Shown here piece after piece: positions 48,026 through 58,203 of a stretch of DNA of 60,000 nucleotides (position 1 is its first letter; each line of letters opens with the position of its first letter). This stretch comes from Tubiluchus corallicola (Eukaryota; Priapulida; Priapulimorpha; Priapulimorphida; Tubiluchidae). The translations under genes and the position numbers were made by a program. The stretch spans positions 64,001 to 124,000 of the forward strand of contig JAQGDQ010000339.1 in assembly GCA_030141605.1 (NCBI GenBank), read 5' to 3'. A model generated the notes under the pieces. That model searched no databases and was not told the DNA's origin. It saw nothing but the letters and a program-made list of their open reading frames with translations.

Positions 48026-49960
48026 AATTTTTTATTCTTGCCAGTTTTTTTCAATTTGAACATTTTTGTGATGGGCCTCATTTTTCTTCCATTTGAGTCT
48101 TCACTAGTTTCATGAATAAACGTGAAATATTTTTGTCTTGATGTTCTTTTGAGTGATGGTGTAAACACATGTATTACAGAAAATCCAGTGTTCTATGAGC
48201 ACATATGTGTGGATCAGTGCGGCTTCTTTCTTTGTTCTAGTACTTTTACGAGGATAGAAACAGCAAACACGAAAGTTTCCTGCATGTGAAGTTTACTGAG
48301 AAGTTTTTGTTTTCTAAAGGAAAAAATACATAAAATTTGCTGTGATCTAGGTTTACAGAAATTTGAGCAAAAGTTACAAAACAAAATTACAAACAAATTG
48401 TTCTCAAATTAACAAAACAGTAGATTTTTAACTTAAAAGTACTTACTTCATTCGGCTACCCATATGGAGTACACTGTTCATGATGCATAACATGAAGTTT
48501 CTAACACAAAAAGTTGCATTTTTTTCACCAACATTACATAATGGTTTCTAAACAAGGTGCCAGGTCTCTGCAATAATCAGCTAAGTGACCCAATCTACCA
48601 GCAATTGCTTGTCGATGGGAAGTGGGTAGTGGCAATAAAAACAAATTTTAGCAAAACAGGCAACTAATTATATGGGTAATTTGCCCATAACAACCAGCAT
48701 GATCGGATCTCAATAAGTACATTTTATTTGCAAGATGCACTAGGCTACTTGGAAGTCTGCCAACTTCACCGTTTGACCATTTTAAAACTAGGTTTTGTCC
48801 ATAGCAGTTTCACGGATATACCCTTCGAAGATTGGCGTTGTGGTGATTTGGATACGGTATGAGACATCATAGGCTACTTTTTTCAGTTCCAATGTGTAAT
48901 TTGTGAAACTGTTCTGGAGGTTAAACATGTCCAAAGAAGCTGTTCTTAGTACACACAGCTTTGGATCAGTTCCAACTCAGAGATAACTTGCTTTACTGGT
49001 GACTCTACTTTTCTTTCATTTCAATAAGTCTTCGAAATTTGACGGGCTCACTGATGTAGTGACAACTAGCTGCTGGCAACAGAAACCAGGCGGCAACTCT
49101 TCTCTAAATGCTGAAGGCACTTCTGCACTTCCGACTGGTATGCAGATCGCAACAATTCGACTAGAAACCCTGTCCACAAATAGGACAGAAAGGCTCACAA
49201 ACTTGGCATTTATGGTCTACAGTCTACACTACACGGTCAAAGATTGAATGACCAAAGTCAGGTATACAGCAAGCCTCTTCTGCTGATGCATATGCAGCAG
49301 GAGTCTGCAACGTCGCAGGTAGGAATAAGTGAGTTAGGATATCCTGAATTGGTTATCATCTGTCTGTGTGGATAAACTACTGTATAGATAAACAAATCAT
49401 ATTGTGTACGAAATAGACACAAGTTTAGCACCCATACTGCAAATTCTCCTTAGAGCAGGACTGACCCTTTTATCCTTCCATATGGATCGGCTATGAAGCC
49501 GATAAGCAAGGAGTCTATGGCTTCTTCCTCTCTGGTCTTTTTCTCTGTGAGTCACCGAGTCATGGCCGGTTGCACCACTGGTACAATTGCGAATCCAGGA
49601 TGCCACTGGGCCTTCTGACTCACATTTCGTAAGCCAATCCATATGTTCTATGAAGGACATCTATTCTGTCGTCTTCCTGTGTTTCATACAATACATCGAG
49701 ACTACTGTGTTATGAAATAGCCATCCATGCCCTAGTTTTACTTTCCCACATGTAGATAATAATACCACATGCAATGCCTTACAGCAAAAGTAACGCTTTA
49801 ACATTCTTATCAAAATTGCATTTTTCCTTTCATTTGCATTTCGTTTGATTTTAGATTTAGATTTAATATTTTATTTTAAACTTCACAAAGTTCTCAAACA
49901 CATCACAAATTAATACAAATAATACAATAAATCATGAAACACAACAATAACACAAATAAC
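48026..49960. other. Intergenic DNA; no supported gene
   Basis: Short open frames (for example 48999-49247 plus and 49397-49660 minus) lack recognisable motifs. The composition is slightly less AT-rich at 49060-49660, and a decayed retroelement is possible but unsupported. Confidence 0.4.
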
Positions 49961-50448
49961 AATTAACGATATAACAAACTACGCCAATGACATCTAATTA
50001 CAGAAGTAAAGTTTGCATCACTGTTTAAAATGTTCTTGCATATAAAATTTTCACTGTTATTCAGCCTGACATATAAACTGTAGGCACATTTTCTGTGAAT
50101 AACATCAAAATAAATAATATTAAGTCTAGTAGAAATATATCTTGCGCTCGTATCATATAAAAAGTTAAACAGCTTCCGTGTTGATACATTATATGCAACC
50201 TTGAGTTTGCTAAGATTGTAAGAATAAAAATGTCTCCAAGTGGACATACAATAAAAAGCAGTGCAGTAAGCATTAAACAATTGTCTCTTCACGTTAGCTG
50301 AACAGTGAGTAAATTTCATGAGTAATTTATTTGTTCTACCATAGTAAATTGAACATTGTCGTAATATATCTAAATCATCTCTATTGTCATCTGATAAAAT
50401 ATGACCCAGATATTCGATAAAGCCCGTCTTTTGGTAGGGCCAATTCAA
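49845..50448 (-). pseudogene. Non-LTR retrotransposon 3' end (same group as 37660-38743)
   Basis: The minus strand encodes [50 protein letters not shown] and NSDANFTSVIRCHWRSLLY, the region after the reverse transcriptase domain. Its motifs match the second frame of the element at 37788-38186. The end after the stop has the TAAATCTAAATCTAAAATC tail typical of CR1/Jockey-like 3' microsatellites. The frame 49963-50448 is open but 5' truncated. Confidence 0.82.
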
Positions 50449-50655
50449 TTTTTAAGAAAGTCCGGCCTGTCTTCAACGTCATCTGGTATAAGATCCACGA
50501 GCATCGTTTTTGCTTCTTCTAGGTTCTCGACTGAGTAGAAATCGTGAATTACGATCTCTAGATCGCTGACTGGAACCCCCGCCTCAAGTTGATTTTGGGC
50601 AAAATAGTTCACCTCGGTGCCATTGTAGGTTGAGGGGCAACTAATTACCCATTAC
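50449..50655 (-). pseudogene. Unrecognised coding remnant, possibly retroelement ORF1
   Basis: The minus strand reads openly CPSTYNGTEVNYFAQN, PVSDLEIVIHDFYSVEN and LEEAKTMLVDLIPDDVEDRP, ending directly at the reverse-transcriptase remnant. Codon-like composition suggests real former coding. The FYS-E---AK pattern reminds me of ORF1/gag-like proteins of non-LTR elements, but this is weak. The hAT element has inserted immediately beside it. Confidence 0.45.
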
Positions 50656-50660
50656 GATTA

Positions 50661-50668
50661 CCTGCACA
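50661..50668. repeat. Target-site duplication, left (CCTGCACA)
   Basis: Exact 8-bp match to 53900-53907. 8 bp is the hAT-superfamily duplication length. Confidence 0.95.
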
Positions 50669-53600
50669 CAGGGGCGTGCCAAAGCTTTCTGCTGCCCAGG
50701 GCGAGTGTATGATAATGATGCCCCTTATAACTAACTTAAAAAATCGGGACTAAATAAATTATAGATGTTGTTAATCATACATGAGAGTGAATAAATAAAA
50801 GATCAAGTAAGAGTGAGGTGTTTGTATTATTTTATTTATTTAACAATAAACAAAAAGCAAGTCACTTACTTCGATGTCCAATCGCTCCTTTGCTGTCAAC
50901 AAACGTCTGTATCACAGCTTCTTTCACTTCGCTTGTCAGGAATTTCTTTTCAATGCTGATCAAAGATAAACTTGACAGGCGCTGATTTGACATTGAAGAC
51001 CTCAAATATGTTTGTATCTGTTTTAACTTTGAAAAAGAACGTTCACAACTAGCAATTGAGTAGCCAACTGTGAGTAATAAACGATATGCAATGCACAAAG
51101 TTGGAAAAACATCCCAGCCAAGCTCAACTAATGAAGCAAGAAAATCCTTCGCATTTTTTGGAAAAGTTCGGTTTCCACTTCGGAAAAGCGTAAGACAGTC
51201 AACGATTTCTTCGTAGAGAGAAGATGAGTTCACGTCAGTCTCAAAATGGTTAGCAAAATTCTGACAGTGTCGTTTCAAGGTTTTCAAATGTTCCTTGTTT
51301 TCAACATCAATTGAATCCAGCGTTACCAAGAATGAAAACTTGTCAGCGAGCCTACGAATGCGGCCTGAGCGTTCTGAAAGTTCGGCCTTCAGTCTGTTTG
51401 CGATTTCATTCATTATTCTTTTTATTTCATCAATTTCTGATAAGCCTTCGTCTTTCGCACTCTCTCCAGACATCATTTTCTTTCGCCTGACTCTTGCCAA
51501 GGATACATTCCACTTCTCACAGTGTTCTGATGCCGATCCGACTGCATTCTTAATGATGTCTTCAGATTTAAAGTCAATAATTCTATTGAGCCCATCAATA
51601 TCATCGCTTGCCTGAATTAAATCAATCTTGGGATCTTGTAAACGTTTTGTCACTCTCTGTACTGATGACAGAATAGGGCACCAAAAATTTAAGAGAGAAA
51701 CAAATGTAAATTGCTGCAATGAACGGAGAAGTAAATAGGCATAAGATTTTGTTCCACTTGTAAATTTGCCATATTCAAAATGCTCAAGACAAGATACAAT
51801 TTCATCAAAATTTTCTTGGATGACTTCAACTGCATTGTAGTGTGAACTCCATCTGGTCTCACAATGCCTCTTGACTGTTTTCTTAACCTTTGACTTCAGT
51901 ACTTCCCAACGTGATGTCGAAGATGAAAAGAAAACAAAAATTTTGTCAACAATACCAAAAAATGTGACCACTGTTGGATGAACTTCGGCTGCATGAACAC
52001 ACGCCAAATTTAAGCTATGGTTTTCACAATTGATAAACTGGGCTTGAGGATTGATTTCCAATATTCGTTTTTGCACTCCAGTTCGAACACCACTCATAAC
52101 AGCAGCGTTATCGTATGCTTGTCCTCGACAATCATTTAAGTCAATTCCATCATCATTAAACTTTTCTATCACCATCTCCACTAAGCTTGCAGCGTTTTTC
52201 TCAGAAACTTGAAAGAAACCAAGAAAAACCTCTTTAATTTCGACAACCTTACTCTCATTGATGTGAACGTATCTCAAAATCTCCGCAATTTGATCTTCAT
52301 GTGATACATCTGGAGAGGAATATAACATCAGAGTGAAATATTTGGCTTTCTTTACTTCGGAAATAATTTTCTTTTTAATCATATGACCAATAAGATTGAT
52401 TATTTCATTCTGACTCCTATTAGACAGATAGTTGACCTTGTTGGGCTTATTCCTCATATTCTGCAAATGTTCGAACAAAACAACATCATAATCAGCTAAC
52501 AATTTGATTATCTCTAAAAAGTTTCCAGAATTGGTTTCATAAGCATCATCGTTCACCAACTTTGAAATTCCTTCGTCTCTATGACTTCGAAATGCGATAT
52601 TCTGTCTTGCAAGGACAAAAACAACATCGACAATTCGTTCAACAATAAGTCGCCATTTCTTTTTCTCACTCAAAATATGCTCTTGGAGTTTGTAATCAAT
52701 CGTGCATGCTTTTTCAATTCTTGCTGCAAAATCCAAATATTCACGCATTGCATTTCTGTGACCAGGACTTCTTTCATGTTCATAAATTCTAGGATTCAAC
52801 TTTCTCCAGCTGCTAAATCCATCTTCGTTACAAAAACTTGATTTACATCTTGAAAATAAAAAACAAACAAAGCAAAAAGCAGCTTGTTTGCAAGGTGAAT
52901 ATATCAGCCATTTTCTCTGCAAACGCTCGCCATTGCTTGACAAAGTTTCAAACCAATGCTTAGAAAGTGATCTTCCTTTTTTTTCAGCAAAAGGACCTTC
53001 CTGGTGTTGGAAATTCTCTGGTCCTTGCTGAACTAAGCACTTCACTAAATATGTGGAAATCGGCTTCCTTAAACGCCCAAAGTCGTGGTCACGAAATAAT
53101 TCAAAAAATTCAACGTTATTCTTACCTGCAGCTTCATCGTTCAAAGTGACAGCACTCGTCTCTGCATTATAATTAAAATCATCAGCGTCATCTGGAATCC
53201 ATTTTTGCGACGAATTTGCATCCTGATTATCACAATCAGTGTAGAGTTCTGTGTTCACTTGATTGCTGATGCCCTCTTGGACGACAGCCACGGGTTCATG
53301 ATTGTCACTGTCAGCATCCGATTGATCGTTTGCCACGTGTTGCTTCTTCACCCACACATCTAAACAGCCTCTCATAGCATTATCTTCTGCTTCTCTGAGC
53401 TTTTTTTTGTGGCGATTTTTAGCCCCGCTGGGTTGTATTCGCTTCATTTGTCGGATCAAATTAGAGGAAATCAATACACACAAGAAATCAAAACAGAAGG
53501 CTGTAGCAAGGAAAAACAACGTCGTTTTCGAAAATAATCATTGGACTGAATTCAAACATACCGGAAACCAAGCCACAATTCGCCTCGCACGCAAGCGGCG

Positions 53601-53899
53601 CATGTGACACCGTCGTCATAACAAAGATAACGTCACTGACCGCGCTTCATCACGAAGAGCGGTAAGGGAATTCACAGCGAACACGCACCTGCCATCGATT
53701 AAAACCCGTGCGCTCGAAGTCTTCAGCGCTGTCAATAGAACACGGTGATCGCTAGCATTCGATCTTGTCTATGATGAAAGCACATCGAGAAAAGTGAGTA
53801 TAGCTTAATAACGTGAACTCTATGGCTTGGATCTGCTGCCCCCTACAGCTTGCTGCCCGGGGCGGCTGCCCCTATGGCCCTCCTCTAGGCACGCCCCTG
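50669..53899 (-). mobile_element. Structurally complete hAT transposon (3231 bp)
   Basis: It is bounded by perfect 12-bp inverted ends CAGGGGCGTGCC / GGCACGCCCCTG and a perfect 8-bp duplication CCTGCACA. Subterminal CTGCTGCCCAGGGC and GCTTGCTGCCCGGGGC form a second inverted motif. It holds one uninterrupted transposase ORF with 452 bp of 5' leader. Identical target duplications and an open frame suggest recent insertion. It lies next to a non-LTR remnant. Confidence 0.95.
50862..53447 (-). CDS. hAT transposase, ZMYM1/DUF4371 type, 861 residues
   Basis: Start chosen at ATG 53447 (MKRIQPSGAKNRHKKKLREA). The frame extends further upstream only by non-ATG codons. Residues 1-30 are basic and may target the nucleus. 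An acidic Asp/Asn-rich region follows. The TTF-type zinc finger is at about 170-235 (KWLIYSPCKQAAFCFVCFLF, then SPGHRNAM). The catalytic core includes KAKYFTLMLYSSPDVSHED, CRGQAYDNAAVMSG, INCENHSLNLACV and HCETRWSSHYNAV. The hAT dimerisation end is CERSFSKLKQIQTYLRSS with LSLISIEKKFL. The position of the first catalytic Asp (D in MDSTPDVSH of the copy at 44003-46441) is Tyr376, a GAT-to-TAT difference, which may make it inactive. Otherwise full length. Confidence 0.93.
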   Translation of the reverse strand: MKRIQPSGAKNRHKKKLREAEDNAMRGCLDVWVKKQHVANDQSDADSDNHEPVAVVQEGISNQVNTELYTDCDNQDANSSQKWIPDDADDFNYNAETSAVTLNDEAAGKNNVEFFELFRDHDFGRLRKPISTYLVKCLVQQGPENFQHQEGPFAEKKGRSLSKHWFETLSSNGERLQRKWLIYSPCKQAAFCFVCFLFSRCKSSFCNEDGFSSWRKLNPRIYEHERSPGHRNAMREYLDFAARIEKACTIDYKLQEHILSEKKKWRLIVERIVDVVFVLARQNIAFRSHRDEGISKLVNDDAYETNSGNFLEIIKLLADYDVVLFEHLQNMRNKPNKVNYLSNRSQNEIINLIGHMIKKKIISEVKKAKYFTLMLYSSPDVSHEDQIAEILRYVHINESKVVEIKEVFLGFFQVSEKNAASLVEMVIEKFNDDGIDLNDCRGQAYDNAAVMSGVRTGVQKRILEINPQAQFINCENHSLNLACVHAAEVHPTVVTFFGIVDKIFVFFSSSTSRWEVLKSKVKKTVKRHCETRWSSHYNAVEVIQENFDEIVSCLEHFEYGKFTSGTKSYAYLLLRSLQQFTFVSLLNFWCPILSSVQRVTKRLQDPKIDLIQASDDIDGLNRIIDFKSEDIIKNAVGSASEHCEKWNVSLARVRRKKMMSGESAKDEGLSEIDEIKRIMNEIANRLKAELSERSGRIRRLADKFSFLVTLDSIDVENKEHLKTLKRHCQNFANHFETDVNSSSLYEEIVDCLTLFRSGNRTFPKNAKDFLASLVELGWDVFPTLCIAYRLLLTVGYSIASCERSFSKLKQIQTYLRSSMSNQRLSSLSLISIEKKFLTSEVKEAVIQTFVDSKGAIGHRSK

Positions 53900-53907
53900 C
53901 CTGCACA
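53900..53907. repeat. Target-site duplication, right (CCTGCACA)
   Basis: Exact repeat of 50661-50668, directly after the right inverted end of the hAT element. Confidence 0.95.
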
Positions 53908-54255
53908 GGCCAGCTCGTTTAGTAATTCAACTTGTCCTTTTGTTGCGTCTATTGTGCTTTAATTACCTGGACAGCAAGAATGTCTGCACAAGAGCAACTT
54001 TCGCCAAAAAAAAATTAATATTGCTCAAACGTTTTCTCAGATTTCACGTTTATTAATAATCAAACATGTTATTTGATCTTTTAACGATATTCACCATATT
54101 ATCACTCACTCACTCATATAGCTTTCACTGATGTACCAGTGCTCAGTTCAGTATAAAACGATGAAAACTTGGAGCACTAATATCACGTGTCCTACAAGAT
54201 ACGTGTCGTCACAGAGAGAGCCTTGTTTGAGAGGCCCGTTTGAGAGGCTGCCTTC
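53908..54255. other. Intergenic remnant DNA
   Basis: Continues the sequence interrupted by the hAT element. The minus strand reads VELLNELACAG before the insertion point, perhaps part of the same coding remnant. No confident feature. Confidence 0.35.
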
Positions 54256-54259
54256 GAAC

Positions 54260-54797
54260 CATTCTGCACATTCAGCTTGGCAAGACTCATTTTCGTCACC
54301 AAGTTCTTTCTATTTTATTTGTATAACAGCCTGTCAAACAGTCTACAAATTCAATACTATTGTTCACTGTTAAGTGCATATATCCTTCTGTTTTATATGT
54401 CGAATAAGCTTTCCAGCAGTCCCCGCGCAATATATTTCTTAATGATGGGAATCAGTGTATCCGCTCTTCCCAGTCTCTCTTTCAGTGCCAGCAATACGCA
54501 CACGCCATTGTTTGGCCGCCCTCTGTTAAATTTCCTTTTTCCAAATTTTGACTCGTCTAATTCCACAATGCACCCTGGGCTTCCAATCACCTCACTTCCC
54601 TGTTCTTGTACAGTGACGCAAACTTCACGGGCAAAGTTATACCAATCGACAATGGCATGCTCTCCACCCATTTCGAAGACCCACATGTATGTTAGCAGAA
54701 TAATTGTTTTCCAATCTATATGCGATTCGGAAAACCACGAGTTTTTACAAACAGTTTGACTTTTCTGACATTTTCTATTCGTGCAATGCCACATCAC
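54260..54797 (-). pseudogene. Merlin (IS1016-related) transposase, frameshifted
   Basis: The minus strand encodes MWHCTNRKCQKSQTV, SWFSESHIDW, WYNFAREVC, GSPGCIVELDESKFGKRKFN then RGRPNNGVC. 'G-PG-IVE-DESKFGKRK-NRGR' is the signature of the IS1595/ISXO2 DDE domain used by eukaryotic Merlin transposons, and its Asp is the first catalytic residue. At about 54415 a small deletion and frameshift remove the Ser-Asp of the second catalytic motif. The other frame resumes at CWKAYSTYKTEGYMHLTV, VDCLTGCYTNKIERTW and stops. The N-terminus is incomplete. Confidence 0.85.
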
Positions 54798-55150
54798 TCC
54801 ATCTATTCTTGTTTTATCTTAAAAATATAAAATCAAAAATATAACAAGGAAAATTAATTTAAAACTTTGTTAAACATTCTTAAAAAATGTGAATGGATAT
54901 ATGTGTTTAATACTATAAAATATAGTACAAAAATATTCTAAAGAAAAAATATCACTTGGTATAGAAAAATATGAGGTAGAAATATTTTATCACCAAATAT
55001 CGAGAATACACTTGGTCTTTAATATCACTCCTTACACTTTAGCGCCACATAATTACACTGATAAAGTTTTTTTAGCACTACGATTGATATATTTTTAAGA
55101 TCACTCCATTTTTTTCCATGGTTTGTTCACTGACCTTCTCCACAATCACT
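54798..55150. other. AT-rich spacer
   Basis: No coding, RNA or repeat signal could be supported. Confidence 0.5.
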
Positions 55151-55154
55151 TGAC

Positions 55155-55425
55155 ATCCTCCTGTAGCTGAACAGATGGAGAGGCGGAAGAAGATGACGTA
55201 GAACTTGAGCTGGAGCTTTCAATAATACTGACACTTTCCTCTGTGTGCTTTGGCTGTTGTCACAGGCAGTTTCTCAGCCACTGAAGATGTGGATACCGTG
55301 GAAACGGGTGGTGACTTCTCAGCTTCTGTCAGTTTTATTGCCTCCGGTAGATTTTCAGCCACAGTAGATGCAGAGTGTACTTTCCTTCCTGCAGTTTTCT
55401 TGACAGCTTTATGCTCTTAGATGTA
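55155..55425 (-). pseudogene. Ser/Ala/Glu-rich coding remnant, unrecognised
   Basis: The minus strand reads KKTAGRKVHSASTVAENLPE, SPPVSTVSTSSVAEKLPV and, after a frameshift near 55250, a Ser-rich run (SSSSSTSSSSASPSVQLQ). It has two AE-LP repeats. The composition suggests former low-complexity coding, but no family is recognisable. Confidence 0.3.
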
Positions 55426-55929
55426 TATAATTCTTGGAGCGTTTTCAAGTTTCAATCACATTCTCGCCGTTCCCTCTGTTGTCTCTATAACGGGATGGCA
55501 TCACGCTGGCGAGCAAAAAGTGAATAATCTACACATTAGCGAATTAAACGACAAACTTTGATGTACATTAATAATTTACACTCTTTATACGTAAACAATT
55601 AATATAGATATATGAAATGTAATAATTCCACCAATAATTAGCCGAATGGTGAAAAATCGCTCGCAGTTACAGTATCTCTTCAATTTCCCTTTCCTTGTTC
55701 TCACTCACAGCTTTTTTTCCTCTTCTTTTCTGTATCACTCACAGCTTGTTTTTTCCTCCTTTCCTGTAGATTCTCATGCACCAATTCCAGAAAATTTTTG
55801 AACTGCTAGAAAATATGGAGTTATACAGTTATTAAAGGAAAGAACAATTGAAAGAAAAACTGCTTTATTCGCAAGACCAGTCCTTAATACTTGTCAAATT
55901 ATCAAATCAAAAACAACATCTTTGCAATA

Positions 55930-56680
55930 TGTAATACCGTACTCTCACTTCCGTACAAGCCATCTTCTGACTTTTTGTTTTGCAAAGTTATCAATTAACT
56001 CATTAAAATCAAGGGCTCTTGCTACATCCACATTCATTCAAATAATTGACCGACCGTCTGGCCGATCCTGGGTCATTCATGATGTCGGTTTTGATATTTT
56101 TTAACGCACTGAAAGAGCGTTCACTGGACAAAACTGGCCTTGATAAGAAAATGCGAAGTGCGACGACAGTATTTGGATAGACTTCGACTAGTTTCAGTGC
56201 AATAATTCAGTCTAACAATTTTTCTAGCGCGTGCAGTCTTTAAAATGCTCGGCAAAAATACGATTCAAAAAGCACGTTTCATCTACAACATTTGTGGCAA
56301 TGGTTCTCTCCTCAACAATATGAAATTTCCACAAAAAACCGAACATCTCACATGTTTGATCTAAAGCTTGAAACCGCTGCGATAGGCCACCTAAAACAGA
56401 ATCTAAAATCACATAAAACACGTTAACCTTGAACTTCTGCTCAGCATCTTCGGCGGACAATTTTCTTGTCATTGCGAAACTGCAAGGTAATTCGAAGCCG
56501 CTCGCAAAATTCTTACATTCCTCGAGAATGGTCTTCCACTTATCTCGCAACTGCTTGACAGTTTCAACCAGAGATTGAATACAGGTGCTCTCGAAATCAA
56601 TGGTTGCCACCGGAAACTGAATCAGTAAATTTGTCTCGTGTATAAATGACAATATGGACGCCATCAACAGGCCCTCGAAA
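55930..56680 (-). pseudogene. Second hAT lineage transposase, C-terminal part, decayed
   Basis: The minus strand reads SGLEQYFSTFEGLLMAS, LSFIHETNLLIQF, NVFYVILDSVLGGLSQRF, CEMFGFLWKF and later VEVYPNTVVALRIFLSRPVL, SSERSFSALKNIK and DFNELIDNFAKQKVR in broken frames. These are the central and dimerisation regions of a hAT transposase different from the two ZMYM1-like copies. Frame breaks near 56224 and 56080 and a deletion before the ERSFS block are visible. Confidence 0.8.
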
Positions 56681-56946
56681 GTTGAGAAGTATTGCTCGAG
56701 ACCGGAAAGTGTACCTCGAACTCCAGAAGTAAGGTTCAGTTTGTGTGCATCTGCCATTGCTGTTTTCATGTCACCAATATGCCTAGCTATTTTTAAAGGT
56801 GCAATGCTTAGCAAGGCCTGTACGTGCGCATTCACTATAGACTCTTTGCGACCATATCTTTGCTGTAGCAAGTCTACTGCTAGTTTGTAATTGCTGTCAC
56901 TAAGCTGCAGTCCCTCTACAGTACATCTTGCTTCACCTTCAAGCAA
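56224..56946 (-). pseudogene. In-frame chimera: BEL gag N-part fused to hAT fragment
   Basis: One open frame of 240 codons. The first about 75 residues (LEGEARCTVEGLQLSDSNYK, LAVDLLQQRYGRKESIVNAH) are the DUF1759 part of BEL/Pao gag. From about residue 80 (LSGLEQYFSTFEGLL) it is hAT transposase. The join is near 56690-56720. The fusion probably reflects one element inserted into another with the frame kept by chance. Confidence 0.75.
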
Positions 56947-57535
56947 TGACTTGAGATAAGTAAATTTACCTACAGTAGGAATATCACTATTGTGTACTGC
57001 AGCACAAAATTGATCCCAAAATGCTTGCCAAAGAATTATCTGTCCAGCGAACTTTGGCAGCTCTGCTTTGGAAGCTTAAACCCTTTTCCAGACGAAATGT
57101 TTTTGCCAGATTCATTAATGTTGATACCACTACCATATACAGATTCTGAAACAACAGAGCCAGCTTGCAATAACTCAGCTAACTTTACTACAGCCATGTT
57201 TCTGATTATTTCGCAAGTTTCCCTAAACCCACTTGCTTCATCGATAACTGCCTGCAATGCATCTATTGGGGTGATAAACTCATAGTTTTCTTGTACCCTG
57301 TCTAAAGTGGCCAACCTATTATGATAGTTATCAATAGCTCGTTCCAGCGCTACTCTTGAAACAGGTTTTTGTGCTAAACACTGTTCTAGTATTTTTGTGC
57401 TTCTTCTTAACCAACTCCTATGCGATAATCGCCTTCGGCTAAGAGCGTTTAATTTATCACCACTATTACTGCAAACTTCGCTATCGTCATTATTCATAAC
57501 TAATTTGCTAACGATCCCGGGTTTCGGCACCAAAT
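56780..57535 (-). pseudogene. BEL/Pao LTR retrotransposon gag, frameshifted
   Basis: It starts just after the primer-binding site. The frame 57533-57036 gives LALSRRRLSHRSWL-like basic sequence, ALERAIDNYHNRLATLDRV and GFRETCEIIRNMAVVKLAEL. A one-base shift near 57050 moves to ELPKFAGQIILWQAFWDQFC and VGKFTYLKSLLEGEARC, the DUF1759 gag domain. Protease, reverse transcriptase and integrase are missing, replaced by hAT sequence below about 56700. Confidence 0.8.
57515..57532 (-). other. BEL/Pao primer-binding site
   Basis: The minus strand reads TGGTGCCGAAACCCGGGA, a typical LTR-retrotransposon tRNA primer-binding site, immediately upstream of the gag frame. The preceding 57533-57670 is probably the end of the 5' LTR; it has AATAAA on the minus strand near 57600. 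Confidence 0.8.
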
Positions 57536-57678
57536 TTTGGCTAACACTTAAAATAAACTAAAATTAGGCTGAACAAACTGAACTAGACAAAGAACTTTTT
57601 TTATTGAAGATATATAACTTCGTGGCGCAATAACAAAATCTGCTCACCACAAAAAACAAACAAATATCTTACCACCTC

Positions 57679-58203
57679 TTACGACCCATTACAACCACTG
57701 CCCGATGCAGCAAACTGCGAAAACAAATCAGGCTTGCGAGCACAAGCTTCATTTACACAGAAATTTGGATTACGAAGATCAACAAAAGCAGGCTGATGCA
57801 AACTAAATTCACCAAGAGCTGGAGTACAGCCAGGAAAACAAGCAGTTATTTTGCAATCTGCTACAGGCCTATTAACTGACTGACAGTTAATCACATTCTG
57901 ATCAGCTGTTCCATTGCCAGTAAGCAATTTCTCACCACTGGACCCACCAGCACTGTCGAAATTTTTTCAGATGCAAAACTACCATTTCCGTCACTGTCTG
58001 TGTCCTTGTCTATGTCATCGCTCATCAACGTCTGTCTAGCCCTACATACACCCTTCATTTCTAACCGAGCAGAGGGCCGTATTGGCCAATTATCAGCATC
58101 CACCTAAGCGGTTTTGTAAGCATTAATTTCGCTTTCCCTCACTTGAATCTCATTCTTGGCACTATCCCACTTCTGCGCACCATTGTTACCTGTGGCCATC
58201 TCC
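57679..58203 (-). pseudogene. Possible retroelement gag remnant (Gypsy?)
   Basis: From an ATG near 58203 the minus strand reads MATGNNGAQKWDSAKNEIQV, a TAG near 58107, then VDADNWPIRPSARLEMKGV. After a frameshift near 57960 it continues as LLTGNGTADQNVINCQSV and FVDLRNPNFCVNEACARKPD to a stop at 57679. It has the look of a gag-like N-terminal protein with two lesions. I do not recognise the family; it may belong to the LTR element whose integrase is at 59617-60000. Confidence 0.45.

Noticed and set aside
53448-53519. Longer start for the hAT transposase
   Set aside because: The extra 24 codons begin at TTG, not ATG, and form a hydrophobic stretch unlike transposase N-termini.
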